This document shows, one piece after another, positions 7,717-16,568 of a stretch of 64,000 bases of DNA. Origin of the DNA: Micrococcus sp023147585 (GTDB taxonomy: Bacteria; Actinomycetota; Actinomycetes; Actinomycetales; Micrococcaceae); NCBI RefSeq assembly GCF_044872765.1, contig NZ_CP085253.1, forward strand, positions 1,612,001 to 1,676,000. Direction: 5' to 3'. How positions within the stretch are numbered: position 1 is the first letter of the stretch; each line of letters opens with the position of its first letter. Under the pieces are notes generated by a model, which did no database searches, had not been told where the DNA came from, and saw only the letters and a program-made list of their open reading frames with translations. The position numbers and the translations under genes were made by a program.

Positions 7717-8673
7717 CGGACGGGCGTACGTCCAGGCCGCCCCCATCTCGGAGCGCAGGCGCACGAGCTCGACCGCGGACTCCTCGAGCCGCCGGGCGGC
7801 CTCGCTCACGGGCACGTAGCGCCGCACGACGCCGGCGCGGCCCTCGTCTGAGACGTCCACCATCACCGAGATCGAGTGGGCCACGAGCCGGGGGCGTCGG
7901 CTCGTGCGACGCCCGGCGTACACGCGCAGAGCCACGTGCATGGAGCGGTCCGTGGTGTGCACCAGGAGGGCGTCCACCCGCACGAGGTCGCCGACCCGCA
8001 CGTTGCGCACGAACCGCACGCCGCCGGCGAACACGGCCACCACGTTCTCATGGCCCGTCCAGCGTGCCGCACACACGCCCGCGGCCTCGTCCACCCAGCG
8101 CATGACCGCGCCGGCGTTCACGGTGCCGCCCACGGTGGCCTCGGACGTGGGGGCGAGGAAGGAGAGGGTGGTCATCTCCTCGAGGTCCGCGGCGGAGGCG
8201 GGGAAGGGCAGCTCGGCCATCCCCCGCTCCACCTCGCGCCGGGCCACGGTGGAGCGCCGGGCCTGCTCGTCGCGCTCGACCTGGTTCGGGGTGGCGGGGA
8301 CCCACTGGGGGACGGTGAGGCGGGTGCCGCCCTCCTCGGCCGAGTACACCGCGATGGAGGAGGTGCAGACCGTGGGGTCGCCGGCGGCGTCGGGGATCTC
8401 CGGCAGCATCAGGCGCGTCTGCACGTGCACGTCGGAGCCGTCCGTGTGCACGACGCGCGCCTGCACCGTGGCCTGCGTGTCCACGGGCACGGCGTGGCGG
8501 AACTGCATGTTCCCCATGTAGCGGGCGCGCACGAAGGAGCCGGACCAGCTCGCGGCGACGGCATAGCAGACCTTGTCGATCCAGGAGATCGCGGTGCCGG
8601 CGTCCACGATCCCGGAGGGATGGTCGAAGCTGTCCGCCCGGAAGTCGAGGGACAGGGCTCCGATGTGCTTCAT
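7714..8673 (-). CDS. Double-hotdog acyl-CoA thioesterase
   Basis: A 319-residue protein with two hotdog domains (about 4-130 and 165-280). Each carries an NAG/HPSG-type active loop: FDHPSGIVDAGTAISWID near the N-terminus and TVGGTVNAGAVMRWVDEAAG in the second half. The family hydrolyses acyl-CoA esters in the cytoplasm; two fused domains make one enzyme unit. It is a paralogue of the damaged gene at 1501-2347 and shows what that gene has lost, since the second domain here continues about 65 residues past SMHVALRV. It reads divergently from the HEAT-repeat gene with 44 bp between, and a -10-like TACGTT sits 7 bp before its start. Confidence 0.85.
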   Translation of the reverse strand: MKHIGALSLDFRADSFDHPSGIVDAGTAISWIDKVCYAVAASWSGSFVRARYMGNMQFRHAVPVDTQATVQARVVHTDGSDVHVQTRLMLPEIPDAAGDPTVCTSSIAVYSAEEGGTRLTVPQWVPATPNQVERDEQARRSTVARREVERGMAELPFPASAADLEEMTTLSFLAPTSEATVGGTVNAGAVMRWVDEAAGVCAARWTGHENVVAVFAGGVRFVRNVRVGDLVRVDALLVHTTDRSMHVALRVYAGRRTSRRPRLVAHSISVMVDVSDEGRAGVVRRYVPVSEAARRLEESAVELVRLRSEMGAAWTYARP

Positions 8674-8680
8674 GTCACCG

Positions 8681-8686
8681 AACGTA
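8681..8686 (-). promoter_or_regulatory. -10 hexamer (TACGTT) of the thioesterase gene
   Basis: TACGTT lies 7 nt before the ATG at 8673, predicting a leaderless transcript within the 44-bp divergent gap. Confidence 0.55.
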
Positions 8687-8717
8687 TCACCGCCCCGGAC
8701 AGCGGGAGAATGGGCGC

Positions 8718-9326
8718 ATGACCCCCCGCGAACCCCTGCCGCTGCCCGCGCAACCGCAGACTCCCCTGAACCGCCTCTCCCGCCGCGTGGCGCGCGCCGT
8801 GGAGGAGCGCGGCGAGGCCGCCGTCGTGGGTGTGGCCACGCGCCTGCTGGACGGTTCCAGCACCCCGGAGGACGTCACCTCGGGGGCGGCCCAGGCCATC
8901 CTGGGCGACGACGACGCCCTCACCCCCGCCGCGGCCGGCGCCCTGGCGCTCACGCGCGCCTGGCACCGCCGGGCCCTGCCCGCCCTGGTGGCCGCCCTCG
9001 ACGCCCCCGAGCCCGAGGTGCGCTCCGCGGTGCACCTCGTGCTGGCCGCACGGGCCGACGCCCTGCGCGCCGACGCCGCGGTGGACCACGCGCTCGTGGA
9101 GCGCGTCGGCGCAGGGTGCTGCGACCCGGACCCTGAGGTCCGCGCGTCGGCGGCCTCTGCCCTGGGCGCCCTGGCCGGCCCGAACGACCTCGAGGCCGCC
9201 GTGCCCGTGCTCTCCGCCCTGGTGATGGACGTGGATGCGGACATCGCTGCCGCGGCGGAGCTCGCCCTGGACCACCTCGCCGAGCGCCTGGACCGCCCCG
9301 AGCTGCGCGCGAGCACGGACTTCTGA
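8718..9326 (+). CDS. HEAT-repeat-like helical protein
   Basis: A 202-residue, Ala/Leu-rich protein predicted to be all helical. Repeats of the type LPALVAALDAPEPEVRSAVHLVL and DPEVRASAASALGAL mark HEAT/armadillo-like helical pairs from about residue 75 to 190. Such folds bind proteins or nucleic acids; no enzyme motif is seen. It ends 8 bp before the rlmC start and is probably co-transcribed with it, which leaves open a role linked to RNA modification. The partner is unknown. Confidence 0.75.
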   Translation: MTPREPLPLPAQPQTPLNRLSRRVARAVEERGEAAVVGVATRLLDGSSTPEDVTSGAAQAILGDDDALTPAAAGALALTRAWHRRALPALVAALDAPEPEVRSAVHLVLAARADALRADAAVDHALVERVGAGCCDPDPEVRASAASALGALAGPNDLEAAVPVLSALVMDVDADIAAAAELALDHLAERLDRPELRASTDF

Positions 9327-9334
9327 GCCGCGCC

Positions 9335-10588
9335 GTGGACTCGCCCGTCCTTCTCTGCCACCACTACGACGCCGGCCGCTGCCGCTCCTGCACCCTCCTG
9401 GGCGTGCCCTACGCCGTGCAGCTGGCGGACAAGGCCGCGGCGGTGCGCGAGCGCCTCGCGGACGTGTCGGACGCCGGGACCCGGTGGCTGGACCCCGCGC
9501 CCTCCCCCGCGGCCGGATTCCGCAACAAGGCCAAGCTCGTGGTGACCGGCACGGCCCAGGACCCGCGCCTGGGCATCCTGGACCCGAACCAACACCCCAG
9601 GCACCACGACGGCACCGGCTGGGACCTGCGCGACTGCCCCCTGTACGAGCCCGGGATGGAACGGATCGCCGCCGCCGTGGCGGACACGGTGCGCGCCGCG
9701 GACCTGACCCCCTACGACGTGGCCGCGCGCACCGGCGAGCTGAAGAACGTGATCGTGACGCTCTCCCCGGACCGCGAGGCGATGGTGCGCTTCGTGCTGC
9801 GCTCCCGTGACCGACTCGACGCGCTGCGGGCCGCGGTCCCCGCGCTGCGGACGGCGCTCGAGGAGGCCGGCACGCCGGCGAGGGTGGTGACGGCGAACCT
9901 GCTGCCCGAGCACGTGGCCCTGCCCGAGGGCCGCGAGGAGGTCCACCTCGCCGGGGACGCCACCCTGCGCATGGAGCTCAACGGGATCGGGCTGCGCCTG
10001 CGTCCGCAGGGCTTCTTCCAGACCAACACCGCCGTGACCCGCGCCCTCTACGCGACGGCGGCGGCGTGGCTCGCCGAGGCCCGCCCCGCGAGCGCGTGGG
10101 ACCTGTACTGCGGCGTGGGCGGCTTCGCGTTCCACCTGGCCCGTCCCGTGGCCGACGGCGGCGCCGGCGTGGCCGAGGTCTGGGGGATGGAGACGAGCGA
10201 GGACGCGATCGCCGCGGCACGGCTCACCGCCGTGGAGCTGGGCCTGGCCGACCGCGTGCACCTCGACGCCGGCGACGCCACCCAGGCGCTGTCCTCGGCG
10301 AGACGGGGCGAGGGCCCGCACGCCGCCGCCGACCCCAGCCGGGTCGCCGGTGCGCCGGTGCCGGACGCCGTCGTCGTGAACCCGCCGCGCCGGGGCATCG
10401 GCCCCGAGCTGGCGGCGGGGCTGCAGGCCTCGGTCGTGCCGCACGTCCTCTACTCCAGCTGCAACGCGGCCTCCCTCGCGAAGGACCTCGCGGCCCTGCC
10501 GGCCTACCGCGTGGAGCGCGCCCGGGTGTTCGACATGTTCCCGCAGACCGGGCACGCCGAGACCCTCGTGCACCTCGTGCGCCGCTGA
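9335..10588 (+). CDS. rlmC: 23S rRNA (uracil-5-)-methyltransferase RlmC (RumB)
   Basis: A 417-residue SAM-dependent methyltransferase that makes m5U in 23S rRNA (U747 in E. coli). The N-terminus resembles E. coli RumB closely: Cys8, Cys16, Cys19 (YDAGRCRSC) and Cys in LRDCPLY are the [4Fe-4S] ligands. The SAM site is DLYCGVGGFAFHLA, followed by VVNPPRRGIG. The catalytic cysteine is Cys376 in LYSSCNAASLAKDL. The N-terminal TRAM domain of RumA is absent, as expected for RlmC. The start is a GTG. A linker of about 15 residues near 320 (ALSSARRGEGPHAAADPS) is longer than in E. coli. Confidence 0.9.
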   Translation: MDSPVLLCHHYDAGRCRSCTLLGVPYAVQLADKAAAVRERLADVSDAGTRWLDPAPSPAAGFRNKAKLVVTGTAQDPRLGILDPNQHPRHHDGTGWDLRDCPLYEPGMERIAAAVADTVRAADLTPYDVAARTGELKNVIVTLSPDREAMVRFVLRSRDRLDALRAAVPALRTALEEAGTPARVVTANLLPEHVALPEGREEVHLAGDATLRMELNGIGLRLRPQGFFQTNTAVTRALYATAAAWLAEARPASAWDLYCGVGGFAFHLARPVADGGAGVAEVWGMETSEDAIAAARLTAVELGLADRVHLDAGDATQALSSARRGEGPHAAADPSRVAGAPVPDAVVVNPPRRGIGPELAAGLQASVVPHVLYSSCNAASLAKDLAALPAYRVERARVFDMFPQTGHAETLVHLVRR

Positions 10589-10660
10589 CGGCTCCGCCCC
10601 GTGAGCGGGTTCACCGGAAGTTCGCCCCGCGAGGGCGGGACGCGCGCCGACCGCTCCCCC

Positions 10661-10666
10661 TAGGCT
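10661..10666 (+). promoter_or_regulatory. -10 hexamer (TAGGCT) upstream of the HAD-GH65 gene
   Basis: TAGGCT lies 63 nt before the ATG at 10730, so this gene would carry a 5' leader of about 55 nt, unlike the leaderless genes elsewhere in the window. A clear -35 is not seen. Confidence 0.45.
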
Positions 10667-10729
10667 GTCTCCCAGTGCCCGAGGCCACCCGCGGCCTCTC
10701 CCCGACCAGCGCAAAGGCCCCTCCCGCTC

Positions 10730-13700
10730 ATGACGCAGACCCTCACGCCCGCTGCCTCGCAGGACCTGAACGCCCGCCGCCACCGGCTGCGCCGCTACCG
10801 CGCGGTGATCTTCGACATGGACGGCGTCATCACCGACACGGCCGGCGTCCACGCCGCGGCGTGGAAGGAGCTCTTCGACGAGGCGCTGCCCGCCGTCGGC
10901 GCCCTGGAGGCCAACGAGGCCGCCGTCGCCGCGGACCCGGAGCGCCTGCGCCCCTTCGACGCCGCGGGCGACTACCTGCACCACGTGGACGGGCGCCCCC
11001 GCGAGGACGGCGTGCGGGCCTTCTTCGCCTCCCGCGGCCTGCGCGTGCCGGAGGCCGACGCCCCCGAGGCCGAGTCCGCCCCGGAGCTGACCGTCCTCGG
11101 CCTGGCCGAGCGCAAGCAGGGCTACTTCGAGGCGGTCCTCGAGCGCGACGGCGTGCGCGTCTTCCCCGAGGCGCTCGACCTGCTGGAGAAGCTGCGCCGC
11201 CGCGGCGTTCCGGTGGCCCTCGTGACCAGCTCCAAGAACTCGCGCGCGGTGCTCGGTGCCGGCGGGGTGCTGGACTTCTTCCCCGTGATCGTGGACGGCA
11301 ACACCGCCGTGGAGCGCGGCCTGCCCGGCAAGCCGGACCCGGCCATGTTCTGGGAGGCCGCGCGCGAGCTCGGCGTGGACGTGGCGGACGCGATGGTGCT
11401 GGAGGACGCCGTCTCCGGCGTCAAGGCCGCCGCGGACGGCCGCTTCGGCCTGGTGATCGGCGTGGACCGCGAGCCGGACCTCGGCCGCGGCCGCCTCAAG
11501 GACGCCGGCGCCCACCTGGTGGTGGAGGACTACGGCACGCTCGCGCTGGACGAGCGCACCGCCGCCCCCTTCGACGCCGCCTGGGTGCTGCGCTGGACCG
11601 ACTTCGACGCCGCCGCCGAGGGCACGCGCGAGGTGCTCTGCACGATGGCCAACGGGTACTGGGGCACGCGCGGCGCCATCCCCGGCACCGTCATCACGGA
11701 CGTGCACTACCCCGGCACCTACATGGCCGGCGTGTTCAACCGCCTGACCTCCATGGTCCAGGGCCGCGAGGTCGTCACCGAGCACATGGTGAACATCCAG
11801 GACTGGACGCCGCTGGTGGTCATCCCCCGCGGCGGCCGCCCCCTGCTGCCGAGCGACGAGAACCTCGTGGAGTTCATCCAGGAGATGGACCTGCGCCGCG
11901 GCGTCCTCTCCCGCACCATGACGTTCGAGGACGGGCAGGGCCGCCGCACCACCCTGCACACCCGCCAGTTCCAGTCGCTCGCCAACCGCCACATCGCGGC
12001 CATCGAGCTCACCGTGGTGGCCGAGAACTGGTCCGGCGACCTCACCGTGCGCTCGCTGATCGAGGGCCGCGTGGCCAACCTCAACGTCTCGGACGACCGC
12101 ACGCTGGCCAACCACCACCTCGAGCCCTCGCAGGCCCGCGAGATCGACGGCGAGACCGTCCTGCTGGAGACCGTCACGAGCCAGTCCCGCATCCACGTGG
12201 CCGTGGCCGCCCGCACCCGGCAGGTGGCCCCCGTGGGCCACCACCAGCCGATCCGCCGCCCCGTGGACGACTCGCCCCTCGTCGCGGGCCAGGACATCCG
12301 CCTCCACGTGGAGGAGGGCGTGCCGCTCGTGCTGGAGAAGACCGCGGCCGTGGCCACCACGCACGACCACGCCAACGCCTCCGTGTGGGAGTCGGCGGTC
12401 AAGACCGTGCAGCGCGCGCAGAACTTCCGCAACCTGCTGACCCTGCACGAGCAGCGCTGGGGGATGAACTGGGACCGCTTCGCCGTGCGGATCGACCTCG
12501 CGGACGCGCACCGCAACCAGCGCCGCTCCACGGCGCAGCTCGCCGAGGGCGACGAGTACGAGACCCCGGTGTTCGAGGCCGGCCGTTCCGCCTCCGTGGG
12601 CTCGGCCGTCACGGTGGGCAAGGACGGTGCCTCCCTGCGCCAGCAGCTGGCCCTGAACCTGCACACCTTCCACGTGCTGCAGACGGCCTATGGCCGGCGT
12701 CGGGACCTGGACGCCTCCCTGGGCGCCCGCGGCCTGCACGGCGAGGGCTACCGCGGGCACATCTTCTGGGACGAGATCTACGTCTACCCGATGCTCACGC
12801 TGCGCCGCCCGGAGATCACCCGCGGCCTGCTGATGTACCGGTTCCGCCGCCTCGGCGAGGCCCGCGCCAACGCGCAGGCCGAGGGCTGGGCCGGCGCCAT
12901 GTTCCCGTGGCAGTCCGGCGCGGACGGCGGCGAGGAGACCCCCACCGAGCTGTGGAACCCGCGCTCGCGCATGTGGATGCCGGACAACTCCCACAACCAG
13001 CGCCACGTCTCCCTGGACATCGCGTACTCGGTGCTGCGGTACATCGAGATCACCAAGGACGCCGCGTTCATCTCGGACTACGCCGCCGAGATGCTCGTGG
13101 AGATCTCCCGCTTCTTCGTGTCCATGACCCTGCACAACGCGGAGACGGACCGCTATGAGATCCACGGCGTCATGGGCCCGGACGAGTTCCACGACGGCTA
13201 CCCGGAGACCCCCGGCTCGGGCCTGCGCAACAACGCGTACACCAACGTGCTGACCTCATGGGTCCTGGCCGAGACCGCACGCCTGGTCCGCTGGCTGGAC
13301 ACCCTCGACGACGGCCTCACCGAGGTCATGGAGGTCACCGAGGAGGAGATCGAGCGCTGGGAGGAGATCAGCGCGAGGCTCACGGTCCCGTTCTTCACCG
13401 AGGGCGAGGAGGCCGGCATCCTGGCGCAGTTCGAGGGCTACCAGGACCTGGAGGAGTTCGACTGGGACGCCTACCGCGCCACGTACGGCAACATCGGCCG
13501 CATGGACCTGATCCTGCAGGCGGAGGGCGACGCCACCAACCGGTACAAGCTCTCCAAGCAGGCCGACACCCTCATGCTCGGCTACCTGTTCTCCGCCGAG
13601 GAGCTCGACGAGATCCTGCGGCGCATGGGCTACGAGCTCCCGGAGGAGGCCTACCAGCGGATGGTGGCCTACTACGAGGCCCGCTCCACGCACGGCTCCA

Positions 13701-14110
13701 CGCTCTCCCGTCTGGTGCACGCGTGGGTGGCGGCCCGCACAGACCCGGACCGCTCGTGGGACCTCTTCACGGAGGCGCTCGAGTCGGACCTCTCCGACAC
13801 CCAGGGCGGCACCACGAAGGAGGGCATCCATCTCGGCCTCATGGCCGGCACCGTGGACACCGTCATCCGCTGCTACGCGGGCCTGGAGACGCGCGACGGC
13901 GTCGTGCGCCTCTCCCCGCGCCTGCCCTCCCAGCTGCCCGGCGCGCGCTTCACGATCCGGTGGCACCAGCAGCCGGTGGAGATCCACATGGCGCAGACGG
14001 AGGTGACCGTGCGGGCCGGCGACGGCATGTGGCATGAGGTCCCCATGGTCATCGCGGGCCAGGAGCACACGCTCTGCCCGGGCCAGGAGATCACGGTCCC
14101 GCTGGGCTGA
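10730..14110 (+). CDS. Beta-phosphoglucomutase-GH65 disaccharide phosphorylase fusion
   Basis: An 1126-residue bifunctional protein. Residues 20-260 form a HAD-type beta-phosphoglucomutase (nucleophile motif AVIFDMDGVITDTAG, then VTSSKNSRAV and VLEDAVSGVKAA). Residues 280-1126 form a glycoside hydrolase family 65 phosphorylase (WGTRGAIPGT, FWDEIYVYPML, GVMGPDEFHDGYP with the likely general-acid Glu, KQADTLMLGYL). GH65 enzymes split maltose, trehalose or kojibiose with phosphate to release beta-glucose 1-phosphate, which the mutase turns into glucose 6-phosphate. Fusing them channels the product. In mycobacteria the two are separate neighbouring genes. The exact disaccharide cannot be read. 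Confidence 0.9.
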   Translation: MTQTLTPAASQDLNARRHRLRRYRAVIFDMDGVITDTAGVHAAAWKELFDEALPAVGALEANEAAVAADPERLRPFDAAGDYLHHVDGRPREDGVRAFFASRGLRVPEADAPEAESAPELTVLGLAERKQGYFEAVLERDGVRVFPEALDLLEKLRRRGVPVALVTSSKNSRAVLGAGGVLDFFPVIVDGNTAVERGLPGKPDPAMFWEAARELGVDVADAMVLEDAVSGVKAAADGRFGLVIGVDREPDLGRGRLKDAGAHLVVEDYGTLALDERTAAPFDAAWVLRWTDFDAAAEGTREVLCTMANGYWGTRGAIPGTVITDVHYPGTYMAGVFNRLTSMVQGREVVTEHMVNIQDWTPLVVIPRGGRPLLPSDENLVEFIQEMDLRRGVLSRTMTFEDGQGRRTTLHTRQFQSLANRHIAAIELTVVAENWSGDLTVRSLIEGRVANLNVSDDRTLANHHLEPSQAREIDGETVLLETVTSQSRIHVAVAARTRQVAPVGHHQPIRRPVDDSPLVAGQDIRLHVEEGVPLVLEKTAAVATTHDHANASVWESAVKTVQRAQNFRNLLTLHEQRWGMNWDRFAVRIDLADAHRNQRRSTAQLAEGDEYETPVFEAGRSASVGSAVTVGKDGASLRQQLALNLHTFHVLQTAYGRRRDLDASLGARGLHGEGYRGHIFWDEIYVYPMLTLRRPEITRGLLMYRFRRLGEARANAQAEGWAGAMFPWQSGADGGEETPTELWNPRSRMWMPDNSHNQRHVSLDIAYSVLRYIEITKDAAFISDYAAEMLVEISRFFVSMTLHNAETDRYEIHGVMGPDEFHDGYPETPGSGLRNNAYTNVLTSWVLAETARLVRWLDTLDDGLTEVMEVTEEEIERWEEISARLTVPFFTEGEEAGILAQFEGYQDLEEFDWDAYRATYGNIGRMDLILQAEGDATNRYKLSKQADTLMLGYLFSAEELDEILRRMGYELPEEAYQRMVAYYEARSTHGSTLSRLVHAWVAARTDPDRSWDLFTEALESDLSDTQGGTTKEGIHLGLMAGTVDTVIRCYAGLETRDGVVRLSPRLPSQLPGARFTIRWHQQPVEIHMAQTEVTVRAGDGMWHEVPMVIAGQEHTLCPGQEITVPLG

Positions 14111-14135
14111 GTCCTCCTCCCCCGGGCGCCAGGAC

Positions 14136-14203
14136 TTTCGCGAGGGAAATCGTCGTCTCCATCCCGATCCGCTGGGAGGGAGACGACGATTTCCCTAGCG
14201 AAA
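14136..14203. repeat. Long intergenic hairpin (25-bp stem)
   Basis: A 25-bp inverted repeat with one mismatch and an 18-nt loop lies between converging genes. The left arm is 14136-14160 and the right arm 14179-14203, with the shared core GGGAAATCGTCGTCTCC. It is longer than a normal terminator stem and has no T-tract. It may be a bidirectional terminator, a dispersed palindromic repeat or an RNA-processing hairpin. Confidence 0.6.
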
Positions 14204-14238
14204 ACGCAGGGTCGCAGGGGGGCGGGGCGGGGTGCAGG

Positions 14239-14979
14239 TCAGCGGGTCGGCAGGACGGCCCGCACGGTCCAGCCGTCGCCCATCGGGCCGGCGGTGAGCG
14301 CGCCGCCGAACACGGCCACGCGCTCGCGCATGCCCGCCAGGCCGAAGCCGGAGGGGATGGCCGAGACCACCCGGCTGGCCCGCGGCTCGCCCGTGGTGAG
14401 CGGGCTGGTCACCTCGAGGACGAGGTGGCCGTCGTCGTCGAACCGGGAGCACAGGTGCACCGTGCCGCGGCGCGGAGTGTGCTTGAGGATGGTGGTCACG
14501 GACTCCTGCACCACGCGCAGCACCGTGAGCTCCATGGAGCGGGGCAGACGGTCGAGGTCCGCGAGGGTGCGCTCCACGGCGAAGCCGGCCGCGTGCAGGT
14601 GCGACTCGAACTCGTCGAAGCGGGCCGGCAGATCCACGGCGATGTCGCCCTCGGCGGTCTGCGCGTTGCGGTCCGAGCCGCGCAGGGCCGTGAGCATGCG
14701 CCGCAGGTCCACGAGGGACTGGCGAGCGGCCTCCTCGATCGCCGTCTCCGAGGCGGCGCGCGCTGCGGGGTCGGTCTGGGTGGGCAGCATGGCCGCCTGC
14801 ATGGTGATCACGGTGAGGCCGTGCGCGACGACGTCGGGGATCCGGGCGCGGGCCAGGTCCAGGGCCTGGAGGCCGTCCTCGGCGGAGCCGACCACCTCCA
14901 TGTCGTCGGCCTGCGCCACGAAGTGCTCCAGGGCGGTGCGCATGAGGGTCTGGTCGTCGGCCACGACTACACGGATCAT
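14239..14979 (-). CDS. Response regulator-histidine kinase chimera (deletion product)
   Basis: A 246-residue open frame. Residues 1-51 are the start of a NarL-type receiver (MIRVVVADDQTLMRTALEHF, ending IPDV), then it switches to a histidine kinase from just after the phospho-His: VAHGLTVITMQAAM, a DHp remnant, and a HATPase_c domain (about 140-246, ending GFGLAGMRERVAVFGG). The receiver's phospho-Asp motif, its output domain, and the kinase's sensor and phospho-His are all missing. The ATPase is itself degenerate (VQESVTTILKHT where LTN is usual). The junction at 14827-14835 is GACGTCGTC, a codon run found at matching places in intact kinases (26529) and nearly so in regulators (19496) here. 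It is most likely a deletion fusion without two-component function. Confidence 0.8.
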   Translation of the reverse strand: MIRVVVADDQTLMRTALEHFVAQADDMEVVGSAEDGLQALDLARARIPDVVAHGLTVITMQAAMLPTQTDPAARAASETAIEEAARQSLVDLRRMLTALRGSDRNAQTAEGDIAVDLPARFDEFESHLHAAGFAVERTLADLDRLPRSMELTVLRVVQESVTTILKHTPRRGTVHLCSRFDDDGHLVLEVTSPLTTGEPRASRVVSAIPSGFGLAGMRERVAVFGGALTAGPMGDGWTVRAVLPTR

Positions 14980-14986
14980 GCCGTTC

Positions 14987-14992
14987 AGCCTA
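14987..14992 (-). promoter_or_regulatory. -10 hexamer (TAGGCT) of the chimeric two-component gene
   Basis: TAGGCT lies 7 nt before the ATG at 14979, a leaderless layout kept from the ancestral response-regulator gene. Confidence 0.55.
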
Positions 14993-15050
14993 GGTGCGCG
15001 AGCGGGGCGGGCGCCTCCGCCGAAGGTCGGGACGTGGGCCCGCCTGCCGC

Positions 15051-16505
15051 TCACCGCGGCAGCAGGAACCAGCCCATCACGGACATGAGAACGATGCCGG
15101 CCAGCATGGTGGGGAACAGCACCGCGAACAGGGCGCCGCGGCTCACGGCCCAGCCGGGCATCTCCGAGGTCTGGGAGCCGGCGGCCATGCCGTGGGCCAC
15201 CTGGATGCGTGCCGGGCCCGGGATGATGCCCCAGCCTGCGGCGGCGTTGTGGAGGCCGTTGGTCCATACGGGCGGCACGCCCAACGCGGCCCCCGTGTCC
15301 ATCTGGAGCGGGCCGAAGAGCGCCATCGCGCCCGTGTTGGACGCCGTGATGAACCCGCCCAGGGCCGCGATGAAGGGGACGGCCACCAGGTAGGACTCCC
15401 CCATGCCGCTGAGCGCGCCCGCCAGCGCGCCGGAGACCCCGCCCGCCGAGAGCGTCAGGCCGAACGCCACGTACAGCGCGTTGGGAATGGCGGTGCCCAC
15501 CCACAGGCGCGCGGCCTCCCCGGGCACGGCGCGCCGCCCCGCGGCGTCCAGGTGCAGCAGGCGCACCCCCACGCCGACCGCCACGAACGCCCACAGCGCC
15601 GGGGTCCCGACGACGGACAGCGGCCCGCTCAGCGCGAGCGCGGACTCCGCCGTGGTGCCGATGACGGTGCCCACCATGAGCGTGAGGTACGGGACGACGT
15701 CGCGCCCCGGTCCGGGCGTGAGCCGGCCCCGACGGACCACGAGCAGCCAGGCCGCGGTGAGCACGAACGTGCCGAGGGCGCCCGCCGGCGCCGTGCCGAC
15801 CAGCAGGTTCGCCCCCAGGATGAGCGCCCACTGGGCCACGCCCGAGAGCAGGGCGACCCCGATCCACGGGGCGAGACGGGCCGGGCCGGCGTCGAACCGC
15901 GTGCCGCGTGACCCCCGGAGCAGCAGGACCGTGACCACGCCCGCGAGCAACGAGGCGGGGAGGTTGAACACCGCCGTGGTGACGCCGAGCTGCTGGAAGT
16001 CCAGGTGCCCCAGCCGGGCGCCCAGCAGGGTTCCCGGCGCCATGGACCCCCACGGCCCGATGGTGAGGGCGAGCACGGCCATCACCGCGGACCGGAACGC
16101 CGTGTACCCCAAGCCGATCAGCAGCGGCACGCCGACGATCAGCGAGACCCCGAAGCCCGTGACCGTCTCCAGGAACGGGATCACGCCGTGCACCATGAGC
16201 AGGCCCGTGGCGATCGAGGGACCCGCCCCCGCGGAGAGCCACTGCCCGAGGCGCTGGTGCGCACCGGTGTACTCCATGACGCGGGAGAGCGTGATGCCGC
16301 CGGCGATGATCGCGAGGATCTCCAGGACCGTGGGCACGCCGCCGGCGACCGCGACTCCGAGCGCCCCCGGGTCCACGCCGAACACGGTGGGAGCCAGGAC
16401 GGCGGCCAGCAGCGCGCCGGCGGCCGGGGCCACCCACGCGGGCAGCTTCGTCAGCAGCAGGGCGAGGGTGAGGAGGATGGGGGCCAGCGACCACAGGACC
16501 TGCAC
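15051..16505 (-). CDS. L-lactate permease family transporter (LctP)
   Basis: A 484-residue integral membrane protein with about 12-13 hydrophobic segments. LctP family signatures include EILAIIAGGITLSRVMEYTG, HGVIPFLETVTGFGVSLIVG (the conserved ETVTGFG) and the C-terminal NTGAMALFGP and LHNAAAGWG. The family brings in lactate or glycolate with protons. The length is somewhat below the usual 520-560. The start is a GTG at 16505 behind GGAGAGG; a second GTG at 16511 is possible. It reads divergently from the nitronate monooxygenase gene, with 63 bp between. Confidence 0.85.
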   Translation of the reverse strand: MQVLWSLAPILLTLALLLTKLPAWVAPAAGALLAAVLAPTVFGVDPGALGVAVAGGVPTVLEILAIIAGGITLSRVMEYTGAHQRLGQWLSAGAGPSIATGLLMVHGVIPFLETVTGFGVSLIVGVPLLIGLGYTAFRSAVMAVLALTIGPWGSMAPGTLLGARLGHLDFQQLGVTTAVFNLPASLLAGVVTVLLLRGSRGTRFDAGPARLAPWIGVALLSGVAQWALILGANLLVGTAPAGALGTFVLTAAWLLVVRRGRLTPGPGRDVVPYLTLMVGTVIGTTAESALALSGPLSVVGTPALWAFVAVGVGVRLLHLDAAGRRAVPGEAARLWVGTAIPNALYVAFGLTLSAGGVSGALAGALSGMGESYLVAVPFIAALGGFITASNTGAMALFGPLQMDTGAALGVPPVWTNGLHNAAAGWGIIPGPARIQVAHGMAAGSQTSEMPGWAVSRGALFAVLFPTMLAGIVLMSVMGWFLLPR

Positions 16506-16556
16506 ACGCACCCCCTCTCCCGGGCCTCGGACCCACCCACTGTAGGCCCCTCCTCC

Positions 16557-16562
16557 TAGGCT
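16557..16562 (+). promoter_or_regulatory. -10 hexamer (TAGGCT) of the nitronate monooxygenase gene
   Basis: TAGGCT lies 6 nt before the ATG at 16569, a leaderless layout. Confidence 0.6.
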
Positions 16563-16568
16563 GGCGGC

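Noticed and set aside
8687..13192. Open frame of about 1500 codons on the minus strand
   Set aside because: It runs antisense through the HEAT-repeat, rlmC and HAD-GH65 genes and has no recognisable motif; long antisense frames are expected at this GC content.
11122..13419. Several minus-strand open frames within the HAD-GH65 gene
   Set aside because: They are antisense shadows lacking start signals and domains; the plus-strand product has continuous family motifs.
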